NCBI GenBank assembly: GCA_024449915.1
Contig: JAMZAV010001055.1
Coordinates: 558,001-622,000, forward strand
DNA length: 64,000 nucleotides
Source: Sweltsa coloradensis
Lineage: Eukaryota > Arthropoda > Insecta > Plecoptera > Chloroperlidae
Reading direction: 5' to 3'
Shown here: positions 36,401 through 41,991 of the stretch, piece after piece
Position numbering within the stretch: position 1 is the stretch's first letter
Layout of the letters: the number at the start of each line of letters is the position of its first letter
Notes under the pieces: model-generated
Database searches by the model: none
What the model saw: only the letters and a program-made list of their open reading frames with translations
Told to the model about the DNA's origin: nothing
Program-made: the position numbers and the translations under genes

Positions 36401-39110
36401 GGAAGGGTAGATGAGCTTGGCCCTTTTTTAGATCTTTCTTGAGTGTGTAAGGTTTGGCTGTAATTTTACAAGTTTATGTTATATGTGTGATGTCATTACT
36501 TTTTCAAGTTCCGTTGACAATTTTTTTTTAATATATAAATTTTATCAAAATAGATTAAATTTCTATGGTATTACCAAGTAATAATAGGATGTTAAACATC
36601 TAGTGGTCCAAAGACTTGCTTTCTGTAAACCATTTAGTCGATCAATGTCAAGTCACTATAGTTACTTGTTGATTATATTCTTGTATAAGGATTATATTGA
36701 AACCTTTATTTGGAAGTCTTCCAGCAAACTTTTTCAACTTTTCCTTTCAAAAGACCCTATATCACTACTTACCTTAATGTCCATGAAAAATATGAACGTT
36801 GTAGCACCACCCATTGGTCAGAATCGCGGGCCGATTGAAACTGACGAATAAGACCGTAGCAGTTGCTAGCAGTAGCAGTAGCTAACATCCATAAAGTGAT
36901 TTTGAGCATGTTTCAATGCATTTTTTGACCAAGAAGGAATGTTCGTACACCAACAAAATTTGGCATTTGTGTTGTCAGGTACCTAAATCCCCTCGATTTT
37001 GATAGTTTTCAAGTTCACATCACGTTTCATGACGGCTGGGTGACACCTCGAAATCACCCTAACTCTGCTTGTTGTATAAGGTGCTTGAGTTTGTAGCGCA
37101 CTGCGGCTTGGCTGCGGCGCCCTAACGGGCACCTATAGATCTAGGTCTGCAGAAAATAAAAATAATATACCCTACTGCATTTTTTTTTAATGTCGCATTA
37201 GCATGCATGTTCCACTTTAAATGTTGGTCAATAGTTAGAACTAGATAATTGGTATGATTAGCTTTACTTATTTTGTAACAGTGGCATTCAGCCCCTGTAA
37301 CCATTTTGTTGCATAAATCATCGTATAATATACGTTCAACATATTATGTTGATCAAGTGCTCTTTTGCATTGCATTTTTTTGCATTTTTTTACATTCAAG
37401 GTTTTTGAAAACGTAATTTTCAAGGTTTCGTTTTTATTTAAAGTAAGTCAATTTTTGTTGAGCCATCCATGCACGAGGGTGATTGCTTAGTTTGCATCTT
37501 CGAATGCTTCATGCCAACTGTTTAGGGAAATAACGAGAACTGTGTCATCTACTTACGAGATGATAAATCCCGGAATGTTTAATGTACATAAATGATTAAT
37601 ATAAAATAGTGAACAGAACCGGGCCTAGAACAGTGCCTTGGGGTACTCCCATAATTAATTCCAAATCACTACTAAGGCAATTGAAATATTTTTATTTTTT
37701 GCTTTCTATTTGTGTTTGTGATGTGTGTGTTATGCAAGAAATTGAGTGTAGTCTAGTCTTTTGAAGTGTAGTATAAACTGTGATTGACTGTGTTAAAAGC
37801 TTTAGACAGGTCTAACCTCTAATGTGGACTTAAGTCCATCAGTTCTTGGCTAAAGATTGTGTATATAAGGTGACTTTTGGGCCGTCCTAGCAACGATCGA
37901 GGCACTTAATAAATTCTAACGTTGTTCCGAGTTAGCCATAATAATTCTGACACTGTCAGCGGATGGAATCATGCCCAGCTTGATTGATCGGTGTTCACTA
38001 CTTAAAAATTCCGGTCCATATAGTTGATAATTGTTCACTCGTCGATGATGTAGGCGCCTACAGGGTTATGTTTGTGGCTGTTGCGAGCACGGGGTGTGGG
38101 TGGTTCGCGGGGGTAGTTATTTTTGGAAGGTGTTTCTCTAAGGAGACAAGGAGGATCATGCTTTGACCAAAGGGCTGAGGACTCTGGATTATAGGTGTAG
38201 CGTCGGGACGCCGAGGGAGATAGGACCTCTAGGTATATAGAAGTTCAAGATCTCTAAGTTCAAGCAACTCGAAGTTCATGCTATTCGAAGTTCAAGCTAT
38301 TCGAAGTTCACGTATCACGAAGTTCTGCAACTCGAAGACGAAGTTCAAAGGGTAGTGATAGTGATTTAAGGTATTGCAAAAATGATAACAAGTGACATAG
38401 ATTTTACTGAGGTTAGGTGTATTGACAAAATATTTACAGAGACAAGAATCGATCTGTGCTAGAGGCAGGCATAACCGAACCAATATAGACAGGGAGTTGT
38501 GTGAGTGGCTGACATAATCGAACCAAATACCGTAATATTACACATCCGAGGGGCGTTCCTTATATTATGGCGTTGTCTCGCACCCAAAGTAATACATGTT
38601 GACGAGACTACCGTCCGGAAATGAGGAAAAATAAATTGCCCGCGAGAGTTTGAAATGAAGGCAATAAAAACAAAACTACCGACACTTAAAAAAGTAAAAA
38701 CCAAACAAATCAACATAATCAAATAACGTGATATTAATAATAATGTGTCTACTGTCTTTGTCTTAAAGTAAGTATTATTAGTGTATGCTTTATATTGTTC
38801 TCTTGGCACATGCAAAATTAAAAGATATAATGTTATTTACTTACATGTACTGACGCGGGAGGTGGGGTAGCAACGATGCTTTCTTTAAATATGATTTAAT
38901 TAATGTTGTGCATTTTTTTATTGTTTTATTCACCTGACTTTGTTGCAGCAAAACATTACTGCCCGTTTCAACTACGACATGCATGGTGATATGCCTGGTG
39001 GAACTCTATTTAGAGGGCAGTTCGTCGTAGAGTTTAAAGTGTTTGACGACGAAGAGTTGGTCGCCTGCGTAGATTTATATTTTGATGCCAAGAAGGATAC
39101 CTTGAATTAG
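13712..39110 (+). CDS. Copy B: secreted DUF1091/ML-like protein, intact four-exon gene (gene span)
   Basis: Exons 13712-13783, 28078-28233, 31066-31221 and 38949-39110 join in phase 0 to a 181-residue protein. All introns start GT and end AG. Residues 1-24 form a signal peptide and the mature protein is about 157 residues. It has four cysteines (about residues 37, 101, 124 and 168), enough for two disulfides, and one N-glycosylation site (QNIT, Asn130). The order of a paired strand, an Ala-Cys-Lys segment, a second Cys after Pro-Arg, then GQFVVEFKVFDDEELVAC matches the layout of DUF1091/MD-2-related lipid-recognition proteins, where a late Gly/Val-rich strand ends in the last Cys. I infer a small secreted lipid- or ligand-binding protein; a GM2-activator-like protein is the alternative. 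Intron 1 (14.3 kb) and intron 3 (7.7 kb) are swollen by transposons, yet the frame and splice sites are clean. Confidence 0.75.
13784..14580 (+). repeat. Start of copy B intron 1 with simple repeats
   Basis: A (GT)n tract near 14132-14153 runs into a T tract at 14154-14172, and an (AT)n tract spans about 14251-14290. The surrounding sequence resembles intron 1 of copies A and C. No gene is visible. Confidence 0.6.
14590..15110 (+). repeat. Degenerate tandem repeat of about 130-150 bp
   Basis: The motif CACTTACGCCCTTTTGCCA recurs with variation at about 14637, 14788, 14931 and 15060, each followed by a (T)CAAGAC-type segment and an ATGAATAC or equivalent segment. This gives about four diverged units. 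The open frame at 14589-14882 is a by-product. Confidence 0.55.
15110..16030 (+). other. Intron sequence, unclassified repeats
   Basis: Contains a GGGGCGTGGTGCC segment near 15698 and a related CCCTCGCCGC segment near 15880 that resemble unclassified transposon ends, and a stretch near 15140-15180 (ATTTTCAGCTTGATCGGAAT) like the bodies of the Helentron-like elements. No gene is supported. Confidence 0.3.
16199..16701 (+). pseudogene. Penelope GIY-YIG endonuclease remnant, frameshifted
   Basis: Two overlapping frames (16199-16468 and 16483-16701) together give the C-terminal GIY-YIG region. The first has CGSCEKTYVG and an RIDEHRVAV helix. The second continues with EMEKRKYNMNTRDDAKRLP, as in the other copies here (IEIEKRPxSLNKRxxGxRLP). 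The frame break near 16460 makes it non-functional as written. Confidence 0.8.
16925..17290 (-). mobile_element. GAGCGNAGCG-type repeat inserted in the Penelope tail
   Basis: Read on the minus strand it begins TTTGAGCGAGCGTAGCGAGC and continues with a GATCGACCTGAAATTTTTCA segment. This is the same architecture as the Helentron-like 5' ends elsewhere (GAGCGAAGCG at 41095, GAGCGCAGCG at 44774, GAGCGGAGCG at 49703). The 3' end is not clearly defined. Confidence 0.45.
17439..17473 (+). ncRNA. Hammerhead-ribozyme-like motif in Penelope tail
   Basis: The order is TTGAAGA, then a T, a perfect GGGCAG/CTGCCC stem with loop GGAGAA, then GAAACGTT. This matches the hammerhead core layout (CUGANGA, stem II, GAAA, short stem III, cleavage triplet), apart from U for C at the first core position and one extra base before stem II. 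Penelope-like elements are known to carry hammerheads in their terminal repeats. Confidence 0.5.
17515..17590 (-). repeat. SINE2 fragment, inverted
   Basis: The reverse complement reads GGTTCGATCCCCGGTGCA, then TTCTGTCTAAAGTAC, matching the B box and body of the SINE at 31548-31725. Confidence 0.6.
17637..17810 (+). repeat. tRNA-derived SINE2
   Basis: The tRNA-like head has an A box (GCATAGCTCAGTTGGTAAGA) and a B box (GGTTCTATCC) and is followed by the family body TTTCTGTCTAAAGTAC. The arms do not fold as a clean tRNA and the body recurs elsewhere, so this is a SINE rather than a tRNA gene. Confidence 0.75.
18255..19056 (+). pseudogene. LINE reverse transcriptase remnant
   Basis: The frame at 18255-18569 covers RT motifs 1-2. 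After frameshifts, 18751-19056 covers motif B (PQGSILGPLLF), the FADD-containing motif C and following residues to a stop. At least two frame breaks and a stop separate the blocks. Confidence 0.75.
19457..19723 (-). repeat. BEL/Pao 3' LTR
   Basis: 267 bp from TGTTTGGACTGG to GGGCCTAAACA on the plus strand, next to the target duplication CCTGT and the polypurine tract. Confidence 0.9.
19768..20400 (-). pseudogene. BEL/Pao integrase C-terminal and DUF5641 region
   Basis: Begins at the internal deletion junction. It contains GISWHFIPATSPHIEELWEA, LNSQPLHPLSSDP and LTPGHFLIG, the usual end of BEL integrases, then, after an in-frame TAA near 19930, APTKWNLGRILQVHPGSDGK and a final stop at 19768-19770. 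The upstream integrase core and reverse transcriptase are missing. Confidence 0.85.
20393..21262 (-). pseudogene. BEL/Pao aspartic protease region (DUF1758), cut short
   Basis: 289 codons. The protease motif is CRALLDSGSQANFISES, and DILLGAEVF and TELGWVVSG follow, as in BEL proteases. The frame ends in the start of the Pol region (KLGESRN), out of register and joined to the integrase piece. It overlaps the gag frame by 34 bases in another frame. BEL elements normally use one frame, so this is probably a frameshift. Confidence 0.85.
21229..22476 (-). CDS. BEL/Pao Gag (DUF1759 and zinc knuckles)
   Basis: 415 codons. An N-terminal coiled-coil-like stretch is followed by LPRIDLPTFEGSYETWTSF, the DUF1759 signature, at about residues 115-135. 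Near the C terminus are two Cys-rich knuckles (CVLCNDNHKIYHC and CSNCLHKGHSPWKC). Gag packages the element RNA into particles. Start chosen at the first ATG, 79 bp from the 5' LTR. It is intact as written, unlike the downstream pol. Confidence 0.88.
   Translation of the reverse strand: MELLTRQRGVVKGRLSRLQTFTQDNSHQAISFGALQSRKKVLEQTWADFQTIQGNIESGTDVENDDDERILFEEKFFDVDGWFNDKLNQLQEPQLSMSNRPASLPNVPNGINVNLPRIDLPTFEGSYETWTSFSDLFQSLVGSNTNISNVQKFQYLKSALTGAAADMVASLPTTSENYNEAWKLLSDRYDHKRCIVYSHLKHIFGLSQLVVESASRLGELLNVVMKNVRALQALGQPIDQWDTWLVYFVCDKLDSETRRQWELSLATSDLPTFQEMKTFLENRIRSLESLSSINEGLGLIQEIPGKQVSSVHHVSTSVKFKPTRTCVLCNDNHKIYHCPNFRSFSVEERQKLVPKYNLCSNCLHKGHSPWKCRAITCKKCHKKHHTLLHYERHVKTQIHSKIRLTCRHRKQWLII
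22556..22823 (-). repeat. BEL/Pao 5' LTR
   Basis: 268 bp, nearly identical to 19457-19723, followed on the minus strand by the primer-site candidate at about 22537-22554. Confidence 0.9.
22824..23080 (+). pseudogene. LINE C-terminal remnant, continued after the BEL insertion
   Basis: HNTRRNGDIHFTQHRTKL and following residues continue the LINE frame interrupted at 19456. This type of His/Arg-rich tail is usual at the end of Jockey/CR1-type ORF2. Confidence 0.6.
23192..27374. mobile_element. 4.18-kb near-perfect palindromic (foldback) element
   Basis: The left arm (23192 to about 25490) and right arm (about 25500-27374) are inverted copies almost to the centre. The ends read TAGTCCAGTTTAGAATCG and complement, with GTA on both sides (23189-23191 and 27375-27377), a probable 3-bp duplication. 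The only large asymmetry is a SINE in the left arm. Paired open frames (23253-23495 minus and 27071-27382 plus; 25139-25378 minus and 25499-25837 plus) are mirror copies with no family I recognise. The end type (TAGT...) and 3-bp duplication resemble the element at 1201-4385. Confidence 0.8.
23868..24315 (+). repeat. tRNA-derived SINE1, inserted in the left palindrome arm
   Basis: The tRNA-like head has A box TGGTCTTATGGTTAGCG and B box GGTTCGATTCC. Its anticodon-stem segment (TCTGC, TTCCAAT, GCAGA) resembles a CCA (Trp-type) loop. The body (GACTTAAGTCCATCAG, CGTCCTAGCAACGA) and tail AGACTCTAAATAAAA recur elsewhere. It is absent from the mirror site in the right arm near 26695. Confidence 0.85.
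27595..28077 (+). other. Host intron 1 sequence of copy B resumes
   Basis: Matches intron 1 of copies A (4669 onward, 5380-5677) and C (57860-58704) up to the exon 2 acceptor. No gene. Confidence 0.6.
28078..28233 (+). CDS. Copy B exon 2
   Basis: Fifty-two codons between TTTAG and GTAATG, starting EKFRLILKAMRHC and including YSNRGNFWHVDS. It contains the first mature-protein cysteine. No stop, phase 0 at both ends. Confidence 0.8.
28234..29771 (+). other. Copy B intron 2, first part
   Basis: A G10 run at 28714-28723 is at the position equivalent to those in copies A and C. Near 29052-29086 there are GACGTC and a TCTGCGCA...GCGCAGA inverted pair. No gene. Confidence 0.45.
29772..30250 (+). 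repeat. Pentanucleotide microsatellite with homogeneous variant blocks
   Basis: An array of about 480 bp: ATTCA units, then ATTCC (about 29871-29928), ATTCA again, TTTAA (about 29966-30022), ATTCA, a block of about 100 bp of GATTC (30060-30160), and TTTAA to the end. Switches between variants are abrupt. The open frame at 29668-29976 is only the translation of the repeat. Confidence 0.95.
30251..31065 (+). other. Copy B intron 2, last part
   Basis: AT-rich, no gene. The final 150 bp resembles copy C intron 2 before exon 3 (ACTGTCCCTAAAAACCTTTC versus CTGTCCCTGCTACTAACCTT). Confidence 0.45.
31066..31221 (+). CDS. Copy B exon 3
   Basis: Fifty-two codons between TTTAG and GTAAGT. It carries INVYRAGGINRVKFFGF, EACKTI and DPLFAPGALPRACEFD, with the second and third cysteines. 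Phase 0 at both ends. Confidence 0.8.
31340..31725 (+). repeat. SINE2 partial copy and full copy
   Basis: A partial copy (31340-31430) holds only the B box and body. A full copy (31548-31725) has A box GCATAGCTCAGTTGGTAAGA, B box GGTTCGATCCCCGG and the body TTTCTGTCTAAAGTAC. A TA-repeat lies on each side. Confidence 0.75.
31735..32132 (-). mobile_element. Inverted 3' part of a Penelope-like element
   Basis: Reverse complement of the 3' end of the adjoining plus-strand copy (about 32533-32905). It has the same C-terminal coding (31887-32114 minus), the same tail and the same hammerhead-like motif (31847-31880). The two are joined head-to-head at about 32132. Confidence 0.8.
31847..31880 (-). 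ncRNA. Hammerhead-like motif (Penelope tail, inverted copy)
   Basis: On the minus strand: CTGAGGA (full match to CUGANGA), T, a GGGAGA/TTTCCC stem with loop TGCGTC, GAAACGTC. One extra base separates the core from stem II. Confidence 0.55.
32177..32776 (+). CDS. Penelope GIY-YIG endonuclease C-terminal fragment
   Basis: 199 codons without a break. GVYEVPCGSCSEVYVGQT (about residues 14-31) is the GIY-YIG core with the Cys pair typical of Penelope elements. RRISVRRDEHRLAV and HSINFENTRTLA follow, then IEIEKRPGSLNKRDDGQRLP and a basic, Ser/Thr-rich tail. The reverse transcriptase is missing because of 5' truncation. The first ATG is an internal methionine, not the native start. Confidence 0.82.
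   Translation: MLRNAKDNIPLEAHGVYEVPCGSCSEVYVGQTNRRISVRRDEHRLAVNSGKETSGLAQHVKSTGHSINFENTRTLASIKEFKVRIIREAIEIEKRPGSLNKRDDGQRLPTSWKPVLLQHQQEARVLRSNNPNVVTPTQDPSSSCCVEDVTIPERGPMTRSRSKLVSLRDKHDDVDIHARVTAAKTVSSRVRSSRQHIVA
32783..32816 (+). ncRNA. Hammerhead-like motif (Penelope tail)
   Basis: CTGAGGA, T, GGGAG...TTTCCC stem, GAAACGTC, about 10 bp after the ORF stop. It is the mirror partner of 31847-31880, with one base changed in the loop. Confidence 0.55.
32922..33412. mobile_element. Penelope-like tail pair in inverted orientation
   Basis: 32922-33068 and 33262-33412 are inverted copies of one tail (AATGAAATTCTTTCGAGTTT and complement), each with a hammerhead-like motif (32962-32996 minus, 33326-33360 plus: TTGAGAA, GGGCAG/CTGTCC stem, GAAACGTT). 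The 190-bp middle has no GIY-YIG core. This is a minimal insertion. Confidence 0.7.
33805..34464 (-). pseudogene. Penelope GIY-YIG endonuclease, shifted frame
   Basis: 219 codons. PYMRGTTDRVSKIL linker, then GVYEIPCGSCEKTYVGQTGR (GIY-YIG core), KISQRRQEHLLSV and IEIEKRPHSLNKRYGGKRLP, and a Pro/Thr/Ser-rich tail. It nicks target DNA for insertion in intact elements. It overlaps the RT frame by 26 bases in a different frame. In intact elements the two form one protein. Confidence 0.88.
34439..35590 (-). pseudogene. Penelope reverse transcriptase
   Basis: 383 codons. Motifs in order: VPKFYGLPKVHKQGVPLRPI (about residues 59-78), VSFDVVSLFTKIP (motif A), APMGSPLSPVIANLF (motif B), LRYVDDIFSIW (motif C with the catalytic YVDD), NSLAFLDVLV. 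All catalytic residues are present. The frame breaks at the C-terminal end, where a shift within 34439-34464 moves into the GIY-YIG frame, so one mutation separates RT from the endonuclease. Confidence 0.9.
35640..35745 (-). repeat. tRNA-like SINE3 (Glu-like head), minus strand
   Basis: The minus strand reads CCTGGTGGTCTAGGGGTTAA (A box) and GGTTCGAGTCC (B box). The anticodon arm does not pair well, and the T-rich tail TTTTTAATTTCTGG follows. A decayed or SINE-type copy rather than a working tRNA. Confidence 0.55.
36090..36495. mobile_element. About 400-bp inverted-repeat element
   Basis: 36092-36260 and 36320-36494 are inverted copies (for example AAGCTCATCTACC and GGTAGATGAGCTTGG; CAGCATCCTTGAAAAG and CTTTTCAAGGATGCTG) around a spacer of about 55 bp. 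No open frame. A palindromic MITE of unknown family. Confidence 0.7.
36660..36860 (-). mobile_element. Helentron-like body fragment
   Basis: ATATGAACGTTGTAGCACC, TGGTCAGAATCG and CTTAATGTCCATGAAAAATA match the bodies at 42660-42730 and 43955-44020. Neither end is present. Confidence 0.5.
36905..37145 (+). repeat. Diverged relative of the 4.18-kb palindrome interior
   Basis: GTCAGGTACCTAAAT, TTTCAAGTTCACATCACGTTT and CTAACGGGCACCTA match 25600-25745 in order, with substantial divergence. Confidence 0.45.
37150..37815 (-). pseudogene. LINE reverse transcriptase remnant (Jockey/CR1-like)
   Basis: On the minus strand: DLSKAFNTVNH (motif A, near 37800), GVPQGTVLGPVLF (motif B, near 37640), a broken VDDTVLVIS (motif C, near 37550) and LTIDQHLKWNMHANATLKKN (37160-37225). 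Several frameshifts and stops. Confidence 0.75.
37815..38080 (+). repeat. SINE1 body without its tRNA head
   Basis: GGACTTAAGTCCATCAGTTC, GCCGTCCTAGCAACGA and CTCGTCGATG match the SINE at 23868-24315 over most of the body. The tRNA-like promoter is missing. Confidence 0.7.
38240..38350 (+). repeat. Minisatellite, about 16-bp unit
   Basis: About seven degenerate units of GAAGTTCAAGCTATTC follow one another. Non-coding, in intron 3 of copy B. Confidence 0.7.
38949..39110 (+). CDS. Copy B exon 4 and stop
   Basis: Fifty-three codons plus TAG after a TTGCAG acceptor. It starts QNITARFNYD, contains the N-glycosylation sequon and the strand ending in the last cysteine (EELVACVDLY), and finishes DAKKDTLN. 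Confidence 0.8.
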   Translation, partial: QNITARFNYDMHGDMPGGTLFRGQFVVEFKVFDDEELVACVDLYFDAKKDTLN

Positions 39111-39564
39111 CTTGAGCACTTTGATCAGTTTGACCTAGACCAAAGTGTATTTGATTGGTGCAGTGCTGAATTTTACAACAACCAAATAGCATGTGTCGTG
39201 CTACAAGTGTAAAATTTATGTTGATTCTTCTAACATAACCTACTTTGAACGTATACATCTTGCAATTTAACAAATAACTAATTAGTTATGTTCTTGTATT
39301 TGAATGATTATTAAAAGAAGATATTTACGCGTGTCGTTTGTGTGTGCTTCATAATATAGAAAATACAAAACCTTTATGTAATTATTAATCTAATCGCAAT
39401 TCACTCATGCACCTGTGTAATATTGTTAATATTATATGTTTCTAAGTAAGGACATTTTAACTATACAATCTTATATTTAAGTTTGTATTTCAATGGCTGA
39501 AAGACACATACACAATCTTGTAATTTTATTTGTTGAATAATATTAAATTGTACAATATGTCCTT

Positions 39565-39570
39565 AATAAA
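39565..39570 (+). terminator. Polyadenylation signal of copy B
   Basis: AATAAA in the context CCTTAATAAA, conserved in all three copies, 455 bp after the stop codon. Confidence 0.65.
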
Positions 39571-40250
39571 ACAAAAAAGGTTGAAATATAGCAATTCACT
39601 TAAACTATTATTGATATTAAAATTAATTTAATTGTGTTCTCTTCCGTAACATATTCTGTTTCCCGATTGCAACTGCTGACGGGTCATTATCCTTTAGTCT
39701 ATACTTTGTTTTGGTATAACCTTGTTTCCTCGAACCTTCGTTTCCCAATTGCTTGTATACAGCGGTTTTCCGTTTCCCATAATCGTCGAGATCAAACAGT
39801 TTTGCGTTTCCCATAAAGCAAAAAAAAATTATATTGGATTTTCTGCAAAATATCGTGGATAGCGAGGTTTACGAAGAAACATGCGTTATTCTATGTTGTA
39901 TAAACCTATCGGTTGTTTCAAATCTGAAATTTTAAAGGAAATTCTGTGGGAAATAAAAATAATTCCTCGTCGACCAAAAAATGCATTTAAAGCTCGCAAT
40001 GCCAAACCACTGGGAGAAAATTTACTAATCTGGTGGAGGCAAAGTGCATGGACTTAAATGTTGCTTAACGTTTTGAGTAGAAACAAAATGTTTGTATGAA
40101 CGACAGTAATCAACTCTGCGCTGTGTGAATCTTGGCATTTGATGCGGGTGGCGGTGGGTTGAGGTCAAAAGTCACGCGTGTCACGCGCGCTTTGATGTTC
40201 AGTTTTGGCTATATCTGCTGAATGAATCGAGATATTACCCTGTAGTTTAT
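39571..40250 (+). other. 3' flank of copy B
   Basis: Shares GGTATAACCTTG...TTTCCCA and TGGCATTTGATGCGGGTGG with the flanks of copies A (8640 onward) and C (62560-62700). No gene. Confidence 0.5.
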
Positions 40251-41089
40251 TTATAAATAAGTTGAACTTAGCACTGTTCTTAGGTGGGAAATAAGTTTTT
40301 AATTATGTTGCAATATTTCGAAAAGTTTCACTTTTCTTCGACAGGCAGACATTTACAAAAATACAAACATCTGAACAAACAATAACCACAGCTTTGTGGA
40401 TAAAAAATTAATTGCAACGAAGTTATATTTTTAAGTAATTTAACAAGGTGAAAGAAAAACATTTACAAACGATCTATCCCTAGCTTTAATTTATGACGAA
40501 ACAACTAGGTATAAAAAATATAGTAGTTATAGGGTTGATAGATAATTGGTTGTTAGTTGAAAGTTCATTGTTTAAAGTTTGAGTTGATAGTTTTAGTTGA
40601 TAGTGGAAAAAATATAAGAATAAATAAATAAAATAAAATAAATTATTTTAAGTTGAAAGATGTTAGCTGTAAGACTAATCTTGTTTTGATGTAACGAATT
40701 CTTGCCACGACGCTGGAAATGCTGTGCTGGGTGTACTGACAATCTCCGGTGTGACAGCCATGAATACAGATTCTTTCAGTTTCCGTTTGAACCAATCGGC
40801 CTCATGTTGGATGATGGAGGCGTCGTTCCAAGAAACATAAAGATGATTGTCAAACACGTGTTAAGCCAATTTTGAAGTATCAACTTTCCGATTATTCACG
40901 TTATTTTTGTGCTCTTTAATCCGGACATTCAACGGTCTTTTTGTTTCTTCTATGTAGAGAGCTCCACATTCACAAGGTATCGAATATATACAGTTTTGTG
41001 ATGATTGAATTGGGTTATAAGGTATAGTTTAAATGGTTTTCTTTCACCTTGTTAAATTACTTAAAAACATAACTTCTTAGCAATTAATT
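40250..41089 (-). mobile_element. Penelope-like remnant with inverted tails
   Basis: The minus strand encodes CIYSIPCECGALYIEETKRP (GIY-YIG core) at about 40930-40990, one in-frame stop near 40863, then the C-terminal part (40675-40857). The tail runs to 40250 and includes a degenerate hammerhead-like segment at about 40313-40343 (AAAAG/CTTTT stem, CGAAATATT). 41036-41089 is an inverted copy of 40415-40462. The other inverted tail half (41839-41991) lies beyond an inserted Helentron-like element. Confidence 0.75.
40675..41030 (-). pseudogene. Penelope GIY-YIG endonuclease remnant
   Basis: Frame with PYNPIQSSQNCIYSIPCECG, ALYIEETKRPLNVRIKEHK, a stop, then DNHLYVSWNDASIIQHEADW. It is a different, CECG-type lineage from the copies at 32177 and 33805 (CGSC). 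Confidence 0.75.
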
Positions 41090-41838
41090 GGATGAGCGAA
41101 GCGAAGACTTCAATTTCACCGACCCCCCAAAAAATTTAGCTCGGGTGTTTTTTTGTTTTTTTTTCAGTCTGTTTGTTCGCTCTCTACCGGGAAAACGGCA
41201 TATCCGATCTTGATGAAAATTAAAGGGGACCTTCGAAATCTCTGAACTTAGACTTGCTACGTTTTTGGGTACAATCAAATAAATATTTCTCATGAATATC
41301 GTACTTTTACGATTTTTTTCGATTTTAAGTGCGATATATTCGTGACATTTGGGCCGATTCTGACCAAACGGGTGGGGCTACAACGTTCATATTTCACATG
41401 GACATAAGGGTAATGATAATGTATTGCTTTCTGAAAGAAAAAGTTGAAAAAGTTAGCCAGAATCTATAGAAATAAAGCTTTTAATATAAGTTTTTTGACT
41501 TTTTGTGCGATATTTTCGTGCCATTTGGGCCAATTCTGACCAAACGGGTGGGGCTACAACGTTCATACTATACATGGACATTAAGGTTATGGTGATGTAG
41601 TACCTTTTGAAAGAAAAAGTTGAAAAAGTTACCCAAAATCCATAGAAATAAAGCTTTAAATACAAGTTTTTTACGGTAAATAATACCAATTGACAAGAAA
41701 CAAAAGCAACTTGACAACAATCACCTACAATGCGTAGGCAGAAAAACAAAGCACTTTCAAAAGTAAAAATATCCCACGCAAACTAAAAACTTTAAAAAGC
41801 TCATCCATCAACGCGGCGGGACTTTAGCGTTTTCTTAG
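41090..41838 (+). mobile_element. Helentron-like non-autonomous element, complete (749 bp)
   Basis: Starts GGATGAGCGAAGCGAAGAC after TT and ends GCGTTTTCTTAG before T. A subterminal inverted pair GGATGAGC/GCTCATCC and a 3' hairpin (AACGC/GCGTT) are present. It interrupts the inverted Penelope tail. The matching uninterrupted tail at 40396-40420 (read inverted, GCAATTAATTTTTTATCC) shows insertion between Ts without duplication. No Rep/helicase coding. Confidence 0.75.
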
Positions 41839-41991
41839 TTTTTAATCCACATAGCTGTGGTTATTGTTTGTTCAGATGTTTGTATTTTTGTAAATGTCTG
41901 CCAGTCAAAGAAAAGTAAAACATTTCGAAATATTGCAACATAATTAAAAAACTTTTTTCCCACCTAAGGACAGTGTTAAGTTCAACAAGTT
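41839..41991 (+). mobile_element. Second half of the inverted Penelope tail
   Basis: Reverse complement of 40250-40400 (TTATTGTTTGTTCAGATG, TTTCGAAATATTGCAACA). It is cut by the element at 41090-41838 and followed by another at 41992. Confidence 0.7.

Noticed and set aside
38240..38350. CRISPR-like array
   Set aside because: Units of about 16 bp follow without unique spacers, in a eukaryotic intron. It is a minisatellite.
39623..39816. Two antiparallel ORFs of about 60 codons after copy B
   Set aside because: They fall in the 3' flank shared with copies A and C, where the frames are broken. No domain or splice context.
41090..41838. Canonical Helitron (TC start, A|T target)
   Set aside because: The 3' CTAG fits CTRR, but the start is GGATGAGC, not TC, and both empty sites place the insertion between Ts. 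A Helentron-type relative fits better.
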